The notes under the pieces: generated by a model
The model's input: the letters and a program-made list of their open reading frames with translations, nothing else
Database searches by the model: none
What the model was told of the DNA's origin: nothing
Position numbers and translations under genes: made by a program
Source: Pseudomonas fulva NBRC 16637 = DSM 17717
GTDB lineage: Bacteria; Pseudomonadota; Gammaproteobacteria; Pseudomonadales; Pseudomonadaceae
Length of the DNA stretch: 64,000 bases
Direction of reading: 5' to 3'
Assembly (NCBI RefSeq): GCF_000730565.1
Contig: NZ_BBIQ01000009.1
Coordinates: forward strand, 1 to 64,000
Shown: one piece after another, positions 1 through 10,129 of the stretch
How the letters are laid out: every line of letters starts with the position of its first letter
How positions within the stretch are numbered: the first letter of the stretch is position 1

Positions 1-914
1 AAGCGGTCGTGCGGGTCGATGCCGTAGACGATGTTGTCGCGGTAGGTGTTGTCCTTGACCACGAAGTCGCGCGTCTCATAGCAGTAGAAGCCGTACCACA
101 GGTCGCTGAACTGCGAACCGATGATCCAGCCGGTCGGCTCCGCTCGGCCCATGCGCTTGGCCAGGTTGGGGGTGTACTGGGAAATGCTCACGCCATAGGA
201 CTTGGACTTCGCATAGCCCAGGCTGGCCAGGGTGCTGTTGACGATGTAGGTCTCGGTGCCGCCCCAGGACAGCAGAAACGGGCGAAACGCCTGGGGCGAG
301 CGGAACGTGGCCGGGCCTTTGGCCTGCTCGCGCCACCCGGTCACCTGGGTGTCGGTGATGAACAGCTTGCCGTCGTTGACCAGAAATGCCCCGCCTTCCT
401 CGGACAGGCGCAGTTGCTTGACCTTGCCGTCGATCTCCAACGTCCCGGTGCGCCCGACCACGATGGGCAGACGCGCCAGGTACACACCGGGCTGCACCTC
501 GGACAGGTACTGGCGCGGCACCTGGCGGCTCAACTGCGCCAGGTCCACGTGGCCATCGTCGATGAAAATGGCCTGTGGAATGCCGTGTTGGCGCCGCACC
601 CATTCGGCGGCCTTGTTGTCGCCACCGACGAATGCCTTGAGGCTGTCTTCCTGGAACATACGGCGCAGGCTGACCTTGCCCGGCTGGCTGCGGTCGATCT
701 TTTGCTGCACGGCCTGTGCGGTGTAGCCACTGAGGTCAGGGAGCTTGGGCGCGTCCAGCTGCAGCGGCGCTATCGGTGCGCTAGAGACGGTATAGCTGCG
801 CGCCTGTTGCAGTTCCTTGGTCAGCAGGCCGGGTTGCGCCGCCCAGGTCGAACCACTGGCAAGCAGCAGGGCGCAGGCCAGCAGGCTATGGCGAAGATGG
901 GGATGAACGTTCAT
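1..914 (-). CDS. algG: AlgG, alginate C-5 mannuronan epimerase (5' part only)
   Basis: Periplasmic enzyme that converts D-mannuronate to L-guluronate in the growing alginate chain and belongs to the export complex. Only about 304 N-terminal residues are inside the window; the gene continues beyond base 1. The start is ATG at 914 with GAGGAA upstream. A signal peptide follows (basic start, Leu/Ala core, cleavage near STWAA). The last readable residues, YGIDPHDR, are the start of the conserved DPHD catalytic motif on the beta-helix face, so the active site lies at the cut edge. It follows algE by 18 bases, as in other pseudomonad alginate operons. Identity is firm; the missing 3' half cannot be judged. 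Confidence 0.95.
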   Translation of the reverse strand, partial: MNVHPHLRHSLLACALLLASGSTWAAQPGLLTKELQQARSYTVSSAPIAPLQLDAPKLPDLSGYTAQAVQQKIDRSQPGKVSLRRMFQEDSLKAFVGGDNKAAEWVRRQHGIPQAIFIDDGHVDLAQLSRQVPRQYLSEVQPGVYLARLPIVVGRTGTLEIDGKVKQLRLSEEGGAFLVNDGKLFITDTQVTGWREQAKGPATFRSPQAFRPFLLSWGGTETYIVNSTLASLGYAKSKSYGVSISQYTPNLAKRMGRAEPTGWIIGSQFSDLWYGFYCYETRDFVVKDNTYRDNIVYGIDPHDR

Positions 915-932
915 GGCAATTTCCTCGTGGCC

Positions 933-2408
933 TCAGAAACGCCAGATCACGTCGACGAAGGCGCGGTGCATGTAGCTGTCTGCCTCTTTGCCGTAGGCAT
1001 CGCCCGGCTTGAATACCCCAGCACGCAGGCGAACCAGAGCCGAAGGCTCGTCGATCGCCTGGCTCATCGAGGCGGGGAGCAGGCCTTGCTTGAAGTACTT
1101 GGTCACGACCACGTCCATTTCCTGGCCAAGGTCTTTCTCACCCTCGACCAAAGGCCGGTTGATGCCGTTGTCGTTGACTACGGCGTTGATGCCGCTCGAG
1201 CCTATGTTCTGCGCACCGTCCACTCGCCAGAACCTGTGGTAGAGGAAGCTTGCGTCGTAGTCGTCGCGCAGCTGCCAGGAGGCGAACAAGGTGGCGGCCT
1301 GCAGGTTGCCCAGCTCGCCACGAAAGGCCTCGCCAAAGCGATGCACACGCGATCGGGTGCCGGTGAAGTTGGAGCGGTTGCTTTCAAGGCCGGTCTGCTC
1401 GAAGTTGTTGCCGCCCTCGTCACCGCCGCCGCTGCCGCGGGCGTAGGCGGCGCCCACCTGCCACTGCGGGTTCAGGCGCAGGCGTACGCCCAGGTCGGTG
1501 GCCCAGGCATTGACGTCGCCGCGTTGGGTACCGGTGGCCACTTGCTGGTCGCCCACCTGGCGGCTGCTGAGGGTGTCGCGGTTGCCGGTCAGCCAGGTCA
1601 GGCTGCCCCAGTAGTTGACGTCATGCTCATTGCGCCAGTTGTAGGCATCGCTGTTGGCCTCCAGGCCCAGCCATGTCAGGTCGCCGGTGCGGGTCTTGTC
1701 CAGAGCGTCGACGGTTTGGCCGGGGTTTTTCAGGCTACCGCTGTCGTGGGTGTGATGAGCCCGCAGGCCCACCCAATGGCCAGGCGTCCACTGGGCAGCG
1801 ACATTGCCGTAGAGGTGAGTACGATCCTCGTCCTGCGGGGCCAGGTCGGTCAGGTCGGTTCGGTATTCGCTGAAACGCCGGGCTACACCCAGGTCGGCCT
1901 TGAGCAGGGTGGTGTCGAAGGTCCAGTTGAGGGCTTCGATGTTGGTGTCGCGCCACATGCCATCGTCGCTGCGCAACCGTTGCCGGCCCAGTCGCAGTTG
2001 CTCGCCGGGGTAGGCGGTCAGGCCGCTGTAGCCCACCCAGAACTCGCGCATGGCCAGGTAGCTCTTGTCCGGTTGACGACTGTCTGCGCCCGTGTCGGTG
2101 GTGGTGCCATCGTCGTTCTGGCGCAGGGTATCGGTTTCGATGGTATCGGTGGCAGTGACCGCCTGGCCCATGGCATAAGCGCTCCAGTTGCCGCGCTCGC
2201 CGTAGACCCACGGGCGCAGGTCCAGGCCCAGGCCATTGACGTCACCGCCTGGGCGGGTGCCCAGGTCGCGGTCGTCTTCGGACTGGCCAGTGACTTTCAC
2301 TTCCAGGCCAAAATTGCGTTCGGCCGTGACCTGGGCCAGGCTCGGGCAGGACCACAGCAAGGCAAAGCCAAGGCCGATCCCGGCTTTGACGAAAGGGTTG
2401 AGCATCAT
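933..2408 (-). CDS. algE: AlgE, outer-membrane alginate export porin
   Basis: Eighteen-stranded outer-membrane beta-barrel that lets the anionic alginate chain leave the cell. The 491-residue protein has a signal peptide ending near PSLAQ. The mature start ([19 protein letters not shown]) and the arginine-rich barrel segments such as LRLGRQRLR and [16 protein letters not shown] match the AlgE family, and these arginines line the export channel. It ends in Phe (VDVIWRF), the usual Bam recognition end. The start ATG overlaps the algK stop as ATGA, so the two are translationally coupled. A second in-frame ATG lies one codon later and cannot be excluded as the start. Confidence 0.96.
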   Translation of the reverse strand: MMLNPFVKAGIGLGFALLWSCPSLAQVTAERNFGLEVKVTGQSEDDRDLGTRPGGDVNGLGLDLRPWVYGERGNWSAYAMGQAVTATDTIETDTLRQNDDGTTTDTGADSRQPDKSYLAMREFWVGYSGLTAYPGEQLRLGRQRLRSDDGMWRDTNIEALNWTFDTTLLKADLGVARRFSEYRTDLTDLAPQDEDRTHLYGNVAAQWTPGHWVGLRAHHTHDSGSLKNPGQTVDALDKTRTGDLTWLGLEANSDAYNWRNEHDVNYWGSLTWLTGNRDTLSSRQVGDQQVATGTQRGDVNAWATDLGVRLRLNPQWQVGAAYARGSGGGDEGGNNFEQTGLESNRSNFTGTRSRVHRFGEAFRGELGNLQAATLFASWQLRDDYDASFLYHRFWRVDGAQNIGSSGINAVVNDNGINRPLVEGEKDLGQEMDVVVTKYFKQGLLPASMSQAIDEPSALVRLRAGVFKPGDAYGKEADSYMHRAFVDVIWRF

Positions 2409-3847
2409 GGCGCGTCCTCACCGTCTACGTCGTTTTCATCGTCTTGCAGCACATCCAGGGCCAGGGTATTGATGGCGCCGGGCGTCATGGCCATGCGAGC
2501 TTGGGTCTCCCGCGCCAGCGTCTGCTGAGCCTGGCGGCGCGCCTCGGGCGCCAGCTGCTGCTCGATCTGCTGCAACAGCTCGGCCGACTGGGGCGTCGGG
2601 TTGGCCTGGGCGAGTTGCGCGAAGACCCATGCATCGGCAGGTTGCGGGCGGATGCCATGCCCCTCGCTGAACAGCTGCGCCAGGGCATAGTCGGCACTGA
2701 CCTGGCCACCGCGTGCGGCCGCCAGCAGGTTGTCCAGCGCTTTCTGCGGCTCGACGTTGCCCAGGTAGCCACGGCGATAGAGTTGGCCCAGGTAGTAGCG
2801 GGCACTGGTCTCGCCGGCCGTGGCGGCGGCCAGCAGGTGACGCTCGGCGCTCTCGGCATCGGCCGGCAGCTGCTTGCCCTCGTAGTACAGGCGGCCGAGC
2901 AGCAGGTCCGCGCGAGGCTGCTGCGCATCACGGCCTTTTTTCAGGTAAGCCAGCAACTGGTCGGTGTCCCCCAGTTCAGGGAAGTCGTACAGCAGCTGCG
3001 CCAGGCTGACCCAGGATGCCGGGTACGCCGGTGCCACGCGTTCGAGTAACGCCTTGGCAGCTTGCCCGTCGGTCTGGCCCAGGCTGCGGTCGGCCAGCAC
3101 GCGAGCGACGCTGTCCACCCGGCTGGCAGGCACTGCCCCGCGGGCGTAAGCCGATTCGAGCTGGTGCATCAGGGCGGTCAGCTGTTCGGCCTGACCACGC
3201 TTGCGGTACACGGTGGCCAGCTCCACGTAGCACAGGTCGGCAGTCGCCAACCCCGCCTGGCACAGGCTCTGCACTTCGTCCAGGTGCTGGTCGTAGGTGC
3301 CCTGCGTACGGTAGAGCAGCACCTGGGCGATGCCCGCTTCCGGGTAGCCCTCGGTACGCCACCGCTCGATCTGCTGCTGCGCGTTGATGGTGGGGAAGCT
3401 CTGCGGGTAGGCCAGGTACAGCATGGCCAGTGGCACCAGGGTATTGCCCTGGCCCTGGCGGGCGGCAAGCTTGAGCAGCGTTTGCGCTTCTTCGCGCTCG
3501 GCCTGGGTGCTGCCCGGCTTGGTCACCAGCAGGCGGCCAAGGCGCGCCTGGGCACGGGGCGAGGTGGCAGCGGCGGCGCGGTAGGTGGCTTCGGCTTGCT
3601 CGCGTTGGGCGCTGTCACCGGTGGCCACCTTGATGTCGGCCAGCCCGACCTGGGCATCGCTGTAGCCCAGGTCGGCCAGTGCCTGGTAGTTGCGTTCGGC
3701 CACAGCCAGGTCGCCGCGCTTGAGCGCTTCGTTGGCCAGGCGCTGGTCGGGCAGACCGGCGCAACCGGCCAGTGTCACGGTCAGGGCAAGTGCGCACGCA
3801 GTAAAGGGGCGCGGGTTGGACCCAGGCAAGGTTGGCATGCTCGTCAT
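2405..3847 (-). CDS. algK: AlgK, TPR-like lipoprotein of the alginate secretion complex
   Basis: Outer-membrane lipoprotein that scaffolds the periplasmic alginate complex and helps AlgE localise. I start it at ATG 3847 (480 residues), one base after the alg44 stop, rather than at a further upstream codon inside alg44. The lipobox LAGC places the lipidated Cys near residue 29. The rest is built of Sel1/TPR-type helical repeats (for example [32 protein letters not shown]). The 3' end overlaps algE. There is no sign of truncation. Confidence 0.94.
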   Translation of the reverse strand: MTSMPTLPGSNPRPFTACALALTVTLAGCAGLPDQRLANEALKRGDLAVAERNYQALADLGYSDAQVGLADIKVATGDSAQREQAEATYRAAAATSPRAQARLGRLLVTKPGSTQAEREEAQTLLKLAARQGQGNTLVPLAMLYLAYPQSFPTINAQQQIERWRTEGYPEAGIAQVLLYRTQGTYDQHLDEVQSLCQAGLATADLCYVELATVYRKRGQAEQLTALMHQLESAYARGAVPASRVDSVARVLADRSLGQTDGQAAKALLERVAPAYPASWVSLAQLLYDFPELGDTDQLLAYLKKGRDAQQPRADLLLGRLYYEGKQLPADAESAERHLLAAATAGETSARYYLGQLYRRGYLGNVEPQKALDNLLAAARGGQVSADYALAQLFSEGHGIRPQPADAWVFAQLAQANPTPQSAELLQQIEQQLAPEARRQAQQTLARETQARMAMTPGAINTLALDVLQDDENDVDGEDAP

Positions 3848-3848
3848 C

Positions 3849-5015
3849 TCACAGGTCACGGGCCGACGCACTGCCGATCAGCCAGTCCAGCGAAGGGCCG
3901 CGGTTGCTGGCAACCGACACCGGCCGGCCTGCCAGGGCCGCTGGCAGGGCGCTGTCCGGTTTGATCTGTACGCGGATGTCGGCGGCCAGCGCGTCGGGTT
4001 CCAGGCTGCTGCTGGCGACGATTTCCCCTGCGCGCACCTGGTCTTCGCCTGCCACCTGGAAGTTGACCCGCGTCCCCGGCTTGACCTCGTCGAACTGGCG
4101 GTAGCTGAAGCGGGCCTGGACAGTGGGTGTGCTCGTGCGTGGCACCAGCTCGAAGATCGGTTGGCCCTTGGCGGCGTACTGGCCGTCTTCCACACGCTGG
4201 CGGGCGACGATGCAATCGCAAGGGCTGGTGAGGGTGCCGGACAGTTGCTTGCCGAACAGCTCCTGGATTTTGGCGGGGTCGAGCTGGGTGTCGTCCAGGC
4301 TGCCCTTGAGCACGTCCAGCATGCTGGTGCTGAAGCTGGCAAGCGGGGCGCCCTTGCTCGTTTGGGCGCCGCTTGGCACCAGGCTGCTGACGGTGCCGTC
4401 CCTGGGCATGGTGATGGTGGTGACAGGCACGGCGACGACTGCGGCCTGGGCATGGCTGACGAAGTACAGGCCATACAGCGATTTGGCAACGAAGCCGAAC
4501 GCTGCCACGCCCGCCACGAACACGCCCAGCGTCACGCTGACCGCCTTGAACCGGGCCAGGGGGCCCTGCCCGCTGCCGGCGTCCTTTTGCTTGCGCGCCT
4601 TGGTGAAGTTGTCCCGTTGCAGCGTGCTGAGCACATCGCCCACGGTGATCAGCTCGCCGGACAAGTGGCTGGTGATCAGGTGGCGCAAGGTGGCGATATC
4701 GCGCGGCTCCAGGTTCTGGAACTGCACGCCGGCCCGACCGCTGCCTGGGACGTAGGAGCGCACCTGAAACGCCACGTCCATCGACAGCCCCAGGTTATCG
4801 ACGCTGAACTGCAACCGGCCGTGCAGCACCTGGCCTACGGCCAGAGGATGCGGGCTATGGAAGCTCAGGCCGCCGGCCGACAGGTCATCTACCTTGGTTT
4901 CATGGGGCTGACCCTGGGCGTCGACAAAGCGCAGCCTGGCAGGCATGCGCACCCGTGCGTGCTGGCGCTGGGCTTCGGATTCATGCACGACGTTGACGTT
5001 CACGGCGGTATTCAT
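3849..5015 (-). CDS. alg44: Alg44, c-di-GMP-binding alginate co-polymerase
   Basis: Inner-membrane partner of Alg8 that activates polymerisation when its PilZ domain binds cyclic di-GMP. The N-terminal PilZ domain carries both binding motifs: RxxxR at residues 17-21 (RQHAR) and DxSxxG at 44-49 (DLSAGG). One transmembrane segment follows near residues 165-185, then a periplasmic HlyD-like adaptor domain (DCIVARQRVEDGQYAAKGQPI). The length of 388 residues is normal. AGGAAC precedes the ATG. Intact PilZ motifs suggest alginate synthesis is still under c-di-GMP control in this strain. Confidence 0.96.
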   Translation of the reverse strand: MNTAVNVNVVHESEAQRQHARVRMPARLRFVDAQGQPHETKVDDLSAGGLSFHSPHPLAVGQVLHGRLQFSVDNLGLSMDVAFQVRSYVPGSGRAGVQFQNLEPRDIATLRHLITSHLSGELITVGDVLSTLQRDNFTKARKQKDAGSGQGPLARFKAVSVTLGVFVAGVAAFGFVAKSLYGLYFVSHAQAAVVAVPVTTITMPRDGTVSSLVPSGAQTSKGAPLASFSTSMLDVLKGSLDDTQLDPAKIQELFGKQLSGTLTSPCDCIVARQRVEDGQYAAKGQPIFELVPRTSTPTVQARFSYRQFDEVKPGTRVNFQVAGEDQVRAGEIVASSSLEPDALAADIRVQIKPDSALPAALAGRPVSVASNRGPSLDWLIGSASARDL

Positions 5016-5051
5016 GGCGGTTGTTCCTGTTAGTTCCGATCCGGGGCGGGG

Positions 5052-6542
5052 TCACACGACCATGAACAGCGCAGCGACGAACAGGCTGGCAGCCGAAAAG
5101 GTCATGGCCCGCGAGGACCAGGTGTTGAACCATTGTTGAAAGCTGGCGAGGTCACGCTTGAGGGTGGTGGGCTGGCGCGTCCACGACTGTTTGTCGAGGC
5201 GGAAGAACACGTAGATCTTCATCAGCGCGCCGACGATCTGGTTGTAATAGAGAATCACCGGGTAGGCCGGGCCAACGCTGTGGCCCGAGCACAGCAGCAT
5301 GAAGGTGAGTACCAGGCGGGTGAAACCGATCCACAGCAGGTACACCAGCAGGTAGGCCATGCCGAATTTCAGGCTGGCGATGAGGGCCACTGTCAGGCCC
5401 AGCAGGCTGGTCCACATCGAGACCCGCTGATCGAACAGCACGATGCTGGTGAACAGCCCCAGGCGGCGCAGGCCAAGCCCAAGGGCGCGTGAATTCTGCC
5501 GAAGGTTGTTGCCGTACCAGCGGTACATCAGCTTGCGGCTGGCCTTGAAGAAGCTTTTTTCAGGCGGATGCTCGACCGTGTTGATGGCCGCATCGGGCAC
5601 GTAAAACGTGTCGTAACCCAGGCGCATCAGGCTGAACCAGCTGGACTTGTCGTCACCGGTCAGGAACTTGAAGCGCCCCAGGCGCCAGTGCATCAACGCG
5701 TCGCTTTCCACGTCGGCGATGAACTCGGGGTTGGTCACCACGCTGGCGCGGAACATCGACATGCGGCCAGTCATGGTCAGCACGCGCTTGGACAGGGCCA
5801 TGGAACACATGTTGATGTGGCGCTGGGCGAAGCGCAGCTTGTGCCACTCGCTCATGATGTAGCCGCCGCGCACTTCGCAGAACTCGTTGGTGGTCAGGCC
5901 GCCGACGTTGGGGAACAGCTTGAACCACGGCACGGTCTTGCGCACCACGCCCTCGTCCAGCACGGTGTCGCCGTCGATTACCGCCACCACGGCATCGTCA
6001 TCGGGCAGCATGCGGGAAATGGCGCGAAAGCCGTAGGCAAGGCCATCGCGTTTGCCGGTACCTGCGATGCGCACGATGTCCAGGGTGACATGAGGGGGCG
6101 GGTTGTACCTGGCCCACAGGCTCTTGACCAGCAGCTCGTCCGACATCTCCACCAGCGAACAGACCACGGTGGTGGGGAAGCCGCAGTCGATCGCTTCGCG
6201 AATCACCGAGCTGTACACCTGGGCGGTGGTCAGCGCTTCGATGCGAAAGCTGGTGACCATCAGGTAGACATGGGACGGATCGGCTGCCTGGCCCATCTTC
6301 TGCACCTTGCGGCGCAGGTACGGATAGACGCCGTACAGAAAGACCATGCCACGGATGAAGTGGGTGGCGCCCATGGAGTAACGCCAGATGCCAACTGCGC
6401 CGACCAGGAAGATGAAGTGCCTGGACTGCGGGTCGAAGATGTCGGCTGGCAGGGCCAGGGCGATCAGCATGAGAAGGCTCATGTAGAACAACCAACCGGC
6501 GCACTGCAGCAGCGCTGTCTTAAGCCTTTGCATGTTCAGCAT
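5052..6542 (-). CDS. alg8: Alg8, alginate polymerase (GT2 glycosyltransferase)
   Basis: Membrane glycosyltransferase of family 2 that polymerises GDP-mannuronate into polymannuronate. Two N-terminal membrane helices precede a cytosolic GT-A domain with the metal/nucleotide motif VIDGD (Asp 190 and 192 from this start), followed by several C-terminal helices from about residue 370. The ATG at 6542 and an in-frame ATG at 6533 (MQRLK) are both possible. The second matches the usual family N-terminus better, and neither has a strong ribosome-binding site. It sits 60 bases after algD and is probably transcribed with it. Confidence 0.95.
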   Translation of the reverse strand: MLNMQRLKTALLQCAGWLFYMSLLMLIALALPADIFDPQSRHFIFLVGAVGIWRYSMGATHFIRGMVFLYGVYPYLRRKVQKMGQAADPSHVYLMVTSFRIEALTTAQVYSSVIREAIDCGFPTTVVCSLVEMSDELLVKSLWARYNPPPHVTLDIVRIAGTGKRDGLAYGFRAISRMLPDDDAVVAVIDGDTVLDEGVVRKTVPWFKLFPNVGGLTTNEFCEVRGGYIMSEWHKLRFAQRHINMCSMALSKRVLTMTGRMSMFRASVVTNPEFIADVESDALMHWRLGRFKFLTGDDKSSWFSLMRLGYDTFYVPDAAINTVEHPPEKSFFKASRKLMYRWYGNNLRQNSRALGLGLRRLGLFTSIVLFDQRVSMWTSLLGLTVALIASLKFGMAYLLVYLLWIGFTRLVLTFMLLCSGHSVGPAYPVILYYNQIVGALMKIYVFFRLDKQSWTRQPTTLKRDLASFQQWFNTWSSRAMTFSAASLFVAALFMVV

Positions 6543-6602
6543 CCGTGAAGAATTCAGGGTAGGGGCGACGCGGGATGGGGCACCGCGTCGCCTGGCCAGG
6601 CG

Positions 6603-7919
6603 TTACCAGCAGATGCCTTCGGTGCGGCCATCGGGGCTGGTGGGCTTGGCCATGAAGCCCACCAGGTCGATCACTTGCTTGCCGGCCGGCGCGTGCTGGG
6701 CCAGGGCGCGGAACTGCTCGTCACGGTTGCCGAGCACGATGATGTCGGCGTTGTCGATCACCTTCTGGAAATCGGCATTGAGCAGCGAGGACACGTGCGG
6801 GATCTTCGATTCGATGTACTCTTTGTTCGCCCCGTGTACCCGGGCGTACTGCACGTTCTCGTCATAGATGTCCAACTGGTAGCCCTTGCCGATCAGGCGC
6901 TCGGCCAGCTCCACCAGTGGGCTTTCACGCAGGTCATCGGTGCCGGCCTTGAAGCTCAGGCCCAGCAGGGCCACCTTGCGCTTGTCGTGGCTGTCGATCA
7001 GGTCGAAGGCGTTCTGCACCTGGGACTCGTTGCTGCGCATCAGCGAATCGAGCAGGGGCGCTTTCACATCGAGGCTGGCGGCGCGGTAGGTCAGTGCACG
7101 GACATCCTTGGGCAGGCACGAGCCGCCGAAGGCGAAGCCGGGACGCAGGTAGTACTGGGACAGGTTCAGCGCCTTGTCCTGGCAGACCACTTCCATCACT
7201 TCGCGGCCATCGACGCCCACGGCCTTGGCGATGTTGCCGATCTCGTTGGCGAAGGTCACCTTGGTGGCATGCCACACGTTGCAGGTGTACTTGATCATCT
7301 CGGCCACTTCGACCGACTTGCGGATGACAGGTGCATCGAGTTCTTCGTAGAGCGCCTGGAGCACGTCGCCACTGGCGCTGTCGAGCTCACCGATGACGGT
7401 CATCGGCGGATGGTCGTAGTCCTTGATGGCCGTGCTCTCCCGCAGGAACTCAGGGTTGACTGCGACGCCGAAGTCGATGCCGGCACGTTTGCCGGAGCAG
7501 TCTTCGAGCAGCGGTATTACCACGTTCTTCACGGTGCCCGGCAACACGGTACTGCGTACCACGATGGTGTGGCGGCTGGCTTTTTCACGCAGTACGAAAC
7601 CGATCTCGCGGCACACCGATTCGATGTACTCAAGGCCCAGGTCGCCATTCTTCTTGCTGGGGGTGCCCACGCAGATCATCGACACATCGCTGGCCCGGAT
7701 GGCCTCGGCAAAGTCGGTGGTCCCCCGCAGGCGGCCATTGGCGATGCCCTGCTGCAACAGCGCCTCCAGGCCTGGTTCGACGATGGGCGACTTACCCTGG
7801 TTGATCAAGTCGATCTTGGTGGCCGAGACATCGACGCCAATTACGTCATGGCCACGTGCAGTCAGGCAACCTGCACAGACGGCACCTACATAACCCAAAC
7901 CAAAGATGCTGATACGCAT
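6603..7919 (-). CDS. algD: AlgD, GDP-mannose 6-dehydrogenase
   Basis: First committed step of alginate synthesis: NAD-dependent four-electron oxidation of GDP-mannose to GDP-mannuronic acid in the cytosol. The ATG at 7919 (MRISIFGLGYVG) has GAGGTG upstream and gives 438 residues, as expected. An in-frame extension upstream is not needed. The Rossmann motif GLGYVG is at residues 7-12 and the catalytic Cys is at 268 in GGSCLPKD. It is the first gene of the alginate operon and lies about 430 bases downstream of an AlgU-type promoter. Confidence 0.97.
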   Translation of the reverse strand: MRISIFGLGYVGAVCAGCLTARGHDVIGVDVSATKIDLINQGKSPIVEPGLEALLQQGIANGRLRGTTDFAEAIRASDVSMICVGTPSKKNGDLGLEYIESVCREIGFVLREKASRHTIVVRSTVLPGTVKNVVIPLLEDCSGKRAGIDFGVAVNPEFLRESTAIKDYDHPPMTVIGELDSASGDVLQALYEELDAPVIRKSVEVAEMIKYTCNVWHATKVTFANEIGNIAKAVGVDGREVMEVVCQDKALNLSQYYLRPGFAFGGSCLPKDVRALTYRAASLDVKAPLLDSLMRSNESQVQNAFDLIDSHDKRKVALLGLSFKAGTDDLRESPLVELAERLIGKGYQLDIYDENVQYARVHGANKEYIESKIPHVSSLLNADFQKVIDNADIIVLGNRDEQFRALAQHAPAGKQVIDLVGFMAKPTSPDGRTEGICW

Positions 7920-8352
7920 CGCTATCACCTCGTGTGTTATCACGCTGGCACTTGTACTTGCAGGTGCCGAGTGGGGTTGATTAACAACAAATTTAGGGCG
8001 CACGGGGGCGTGGCGATTATCGGCATCGCCCCAGGCAATCACATTCAACATTAAACGTATGCGTTTAAAGTGCTTAGTTGAGCAAGCCCATTTGAGCCAC
8101 GCTTAGAAAGTACTTGGGTGCGGTCGGCACGTCTGTCCATGTTTATATACAGGTGCCGGGTCGCTGGGTGTGCTATTTAAAATAAAAACCATAGCGTTCA
8201 ATTACCCGCGCTGGGCGTGGCCATTATTGACGTGCTGGGCGCGACATTTTATTGCCAGGGTTTGATATCGAGATGCTGGCAACTTTCCGGTATGGGAATT
8301 TATCTTTAGGCCATCTCTTACAACCTACGAACAGCAAAATCGTTACGGCACC
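7920..8352 (-). other. Long untranslated leader of algD
   Basis: About 430 bases between the predicted AlgU promoter and the algD start, with no convincing gene on either strand. The sequence is more AT-rich than its surroundings. A long algD leader with regulatory roles is known in P. aeruginosa, so the same layout here is plausible. I did not identify a specific protein-binding site in it. Confidence 0.5.
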
Positions 8353-8379
8353 TATGAGCAGTAGGGTTGAGAGAAGTTC
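8353..8379 (-). promoter_or_regulatory. Candidate AlgU (sigma-22/RpoE-type) promoter of algD
   Basis: On the minus strand the element reads GGAACTT (its -35 hexamer GAACTT occupies 8379-8374), a 16-base spacer, then TCATA (8357-8353). GAACTT is the AlgU/RpoE -35 consensus and the known algD promoter has a similarly imperfect -10. It points at algD with no gene between. The -35 match is exact; the -10 is weak. Confidence 0.65.
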
Positions 8380-8820
8380 CGGCCTGAGATTCATTCGTAT
8401 GCGGGTTTTTTCAGTATTTCGCGAGGGTCATACAATTTCAAATTGATGGCACGAGGCGGTTTGACCTCGGTATATAAAGGGCGAAAATGTTTCGAGATGT
8501 TTATATGCCAGCATGAGCGTCGGGTGCGAAAAAAACTAAAAAAATCGGCCTGAGCGATGGTGGCAATCTGAGATTTTTTGGACCGGTGTTTATTTCTTGA
8601 CGTCAATAAACAGTCCTTTACGGCTGGGTTTCACGATTTCTCGCCATATTTCGTAACGCTTGAAGGCCCTTCGCTTCCTAAGGTTTTTCAGCACCGGGCC
8701 GCCAACGTGGCTAGACGTCGTCATCGGCGGCTGTGAACGAAGGATCGTCGCAGTCCATGCGTGGCCGGCCCACGCAGGCGTCTGCTCCCTAACCACATGG
8801 AAGAGACGAGGCTTGAAACG
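8380..8820. other. Intergenic region between algD promoter and accessory genes
   Basis: Around 440 bases lying upstream of both the minus-strand algD promoter and the plus-strand gene at 8821. In P. aeruginosa the equivalent stretch carries AlgR, AlgB and AmrZ sites. I searched by eye for the AlgR core and found no good copy. The minus strand has a 44-codon ATG frame ending at 8590 without a ribosome-binding site, which I do not call a gene. Confidence 0.4.
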
Positions 8821-9258
8821 ATGAAGAACTGCATGCGAATCCTGTCTGCCACCGCCGTCATGCTGGCGGCGGCTCCAGCCCTTGCTGGGCCACCCGTTGA
8901 AGTGACGTTCAGAAATCTTGGAACCGAGTCGGTGAAACTCCAGCTGACCAATGCGAACGAGACCAGTACGTATCAGATTGCCAGGCCCGCACCACTTCAG
9001 GAGGTACAGCCCGGCTCGTCGATTACCTTTAGCGTGCAACGATTGGTGAGCCCCGACACCAACGGCGCCATGTTGCGATATGCGGCAGGGCGTAAAACCT
9101 GTGCGTTCAGCACTACGTTTGTGATGATGATGTCCGGTGGCATCAAACAGCCTAAATGGAACAAGACTGCAACCCCTTCCGGTGGGGCAACGTGCACGGC
9201 AGTGAACTCTGGATTCAGCGCAAATTATGCCTGGAAGGCTGAATTCACCATGAAGTAA
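8821..9258 (+). CDS. Small secreted hypothetical protein
   Basis: A 145-residue protein that I do not recognise. The ATG at 8821 follows GACGAGG and opens a clear Sec signal peptide (basic MKNCMR, Ala/Leu core, cleavage after APALA). The mature part begins PPVEVTFRNLGTESVKLQL and is rich in beta-type, Thr/Ser/Asn-containing segments, with two Cys (in KTCAF and ATCTA) that could form a disulfide. This composition suggests a small periplasmic or secreted beta-sandwich protein. It heads a plus-strand run with the hypothetical gene at 9347 and the ABC ATPase. A farther upstream start would destroy the signal peptide. Confidence 0.75.
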   Translation: MKNCMRILSATAVMLAAAPALAGPPVEVTFRNLGTESVKLQLTNANETSTYQIARPAPLQEVQPGSSITFSVQRLVSPDTNGAMLRYAAGRKTCAFSTTFVMMMSGGIKQPKWNKTATPSGGATCTAVNSGFSANYAWKAEFTMK

Positions 9259-9271
9259 GCGGCTAAAAAGA

Positions 9272-9303
9272 CTCGCTTGGCCTGTTGTTTCAAGCCATGC
9301 GAG
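9272..9303 (+). terminator. Stem-loop after the secreted protein gene
   Basis: Ten-base arms (CTCGCTTGGC and GCCATGCGAG, one mismatch) around a 12-base loop, 13 bases after the stop at 9258. There is no T-run, so this is a weak or Rho-assisted terminator at best. Confidence 0.35.
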
Positions 9304-9346
9304 CCCTTGGGATATTCGCGAAACTTTAAAAAGTGAGTAATTGCCG

Positions 9347-10129
9347 ATGCCAAAAATAAGTGATTTTTCTGCTGGTTCGATCCGTGGGGTTGCTTTTACG
9401 CGCGCCCCTACCCATCCAGCCCCCCAAAAACAAGAGGCCGCGGTAAGCTCAGGTGCGACTCGCCAAGCGTCCCTTGATCTTTCGCCGTTGGCCAAACAAC
9501 TTGCCAGTGCCGCTCAGCGGGCGGCTGCGCGTGACAGTCAGCTTAGTCGGCAAGAGCTGGCTACTCTGGCATCCAAGATACAGATGGAGCTAGGCGGAAG
9601 TGCATACAGGCTTACCAAGCCCCTTCACGACGCACATGTCCCAGACACGGAGGATCCCGAGTTATTGGCAAGGGCAAGGCAAGCCACGGATTTTCTGAAC
9701 GGAAAGGGGAGTAATCCTTTCCGGAGACTGACAATTGAACAGCTCGCTCTGATCGGTTACGACGAAGGCGGCGATTTCACCCACAACGAGCGCCTCGCCG
9801 CAAGCAGAGAGTTAGGCAAGCGCTATGAAGTGTGGTCCCGGGCGATGGTCGATAAATTGAACGCCGAATACCAGCAGACGGGGTATCAAGATGAGACAAC
9901 CCGGGAAATTATTGCAACTTACAAGGCGTTGCCGCCCATTCTGGAAGCAGGCTTCGGCAACTACGAAGTCAACATGACCCTGATGATAGGCAAAACCGAC
10001 CCACCGCGCGGCGATGAAGCCGATTCTCTGATAGACACCCTCCTGAAAACCGCCCGCAAGCTTGAAGACCAGGCAAAGAAGGATCACCCGCCGCTCGAAG
10101 GCCCTGACGAACCAGGCAAGCCCGCATGA
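9347..10129 (+). CDS. Hypothetical protein, cytosolic, unknown function
   Basis: A 260-residue protein starting at ATG 9347 (MPKISDFSAGS); a TTG two codons upstream is also in frame. It has no signal peptide or membrane segment. The N-terminal 45 residues are Ala/Thr/Pro/Gln-rich and probably disordered. A charged helical stretch follows (DLSPLAKQLASAAQRAA), then a region with LTIEQLALIGYDEGGDFTHNERLAA that could hold a helix-turn-helix or calcium-loop-like element. I cannot assign a family. Its stop overlaps the start of the ABC ATPase (ATGA), so the two are likely co-translated. GC content and codon use look less biased than in the neighbouring core genes, fitting an accessory gene. Confidence 0.8.
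   Translation: MPKISDFSAGSIRGVAFTRAPTHPAPQKQEAAVSSGATRQASLDLSPLAKQLASAAQRAAARDSQLSRQELATLASKIQMELGGSAYRLTKPLHDAHVPDTEDPELLARARQATDFLNGKGSNPFRRLTIEQLALIGYDEGGDFTHNERLAASRELGKRYEVWSRAMVDKLNAEYQQTGYQDETTREIIATYKALPPILEAGFGNYEVNMTLMIGKTDPPRGDEADSLIDTLLKTARKLEDQAKKDHPPLEGPDEPGKPA

Noticed and set aside
9..2528. Very long plus-strand open frame (839 codons) opposite algG, algE and algK
   Set aside because: It is antisense to three well-supported alginate genes and its composition (Val/Ala/Gln/His-rich) is that of a high-GC shadow frame.
8252..8606. Short frames on both strands in the algD promoter region
   Set aside because: Low-complexity translations without ribosome-binding sites; they overlap the AlgU promoter.
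8590..9495. Minus-strand 301-codon frame, including a basic 44-codon end (MTTSSHVGG to DVKK) ending at 8590
   Set aside because: Most of it is antisense to the secreted protein at 8821. The 44-codon part has no ribosome-binding site and no known family.
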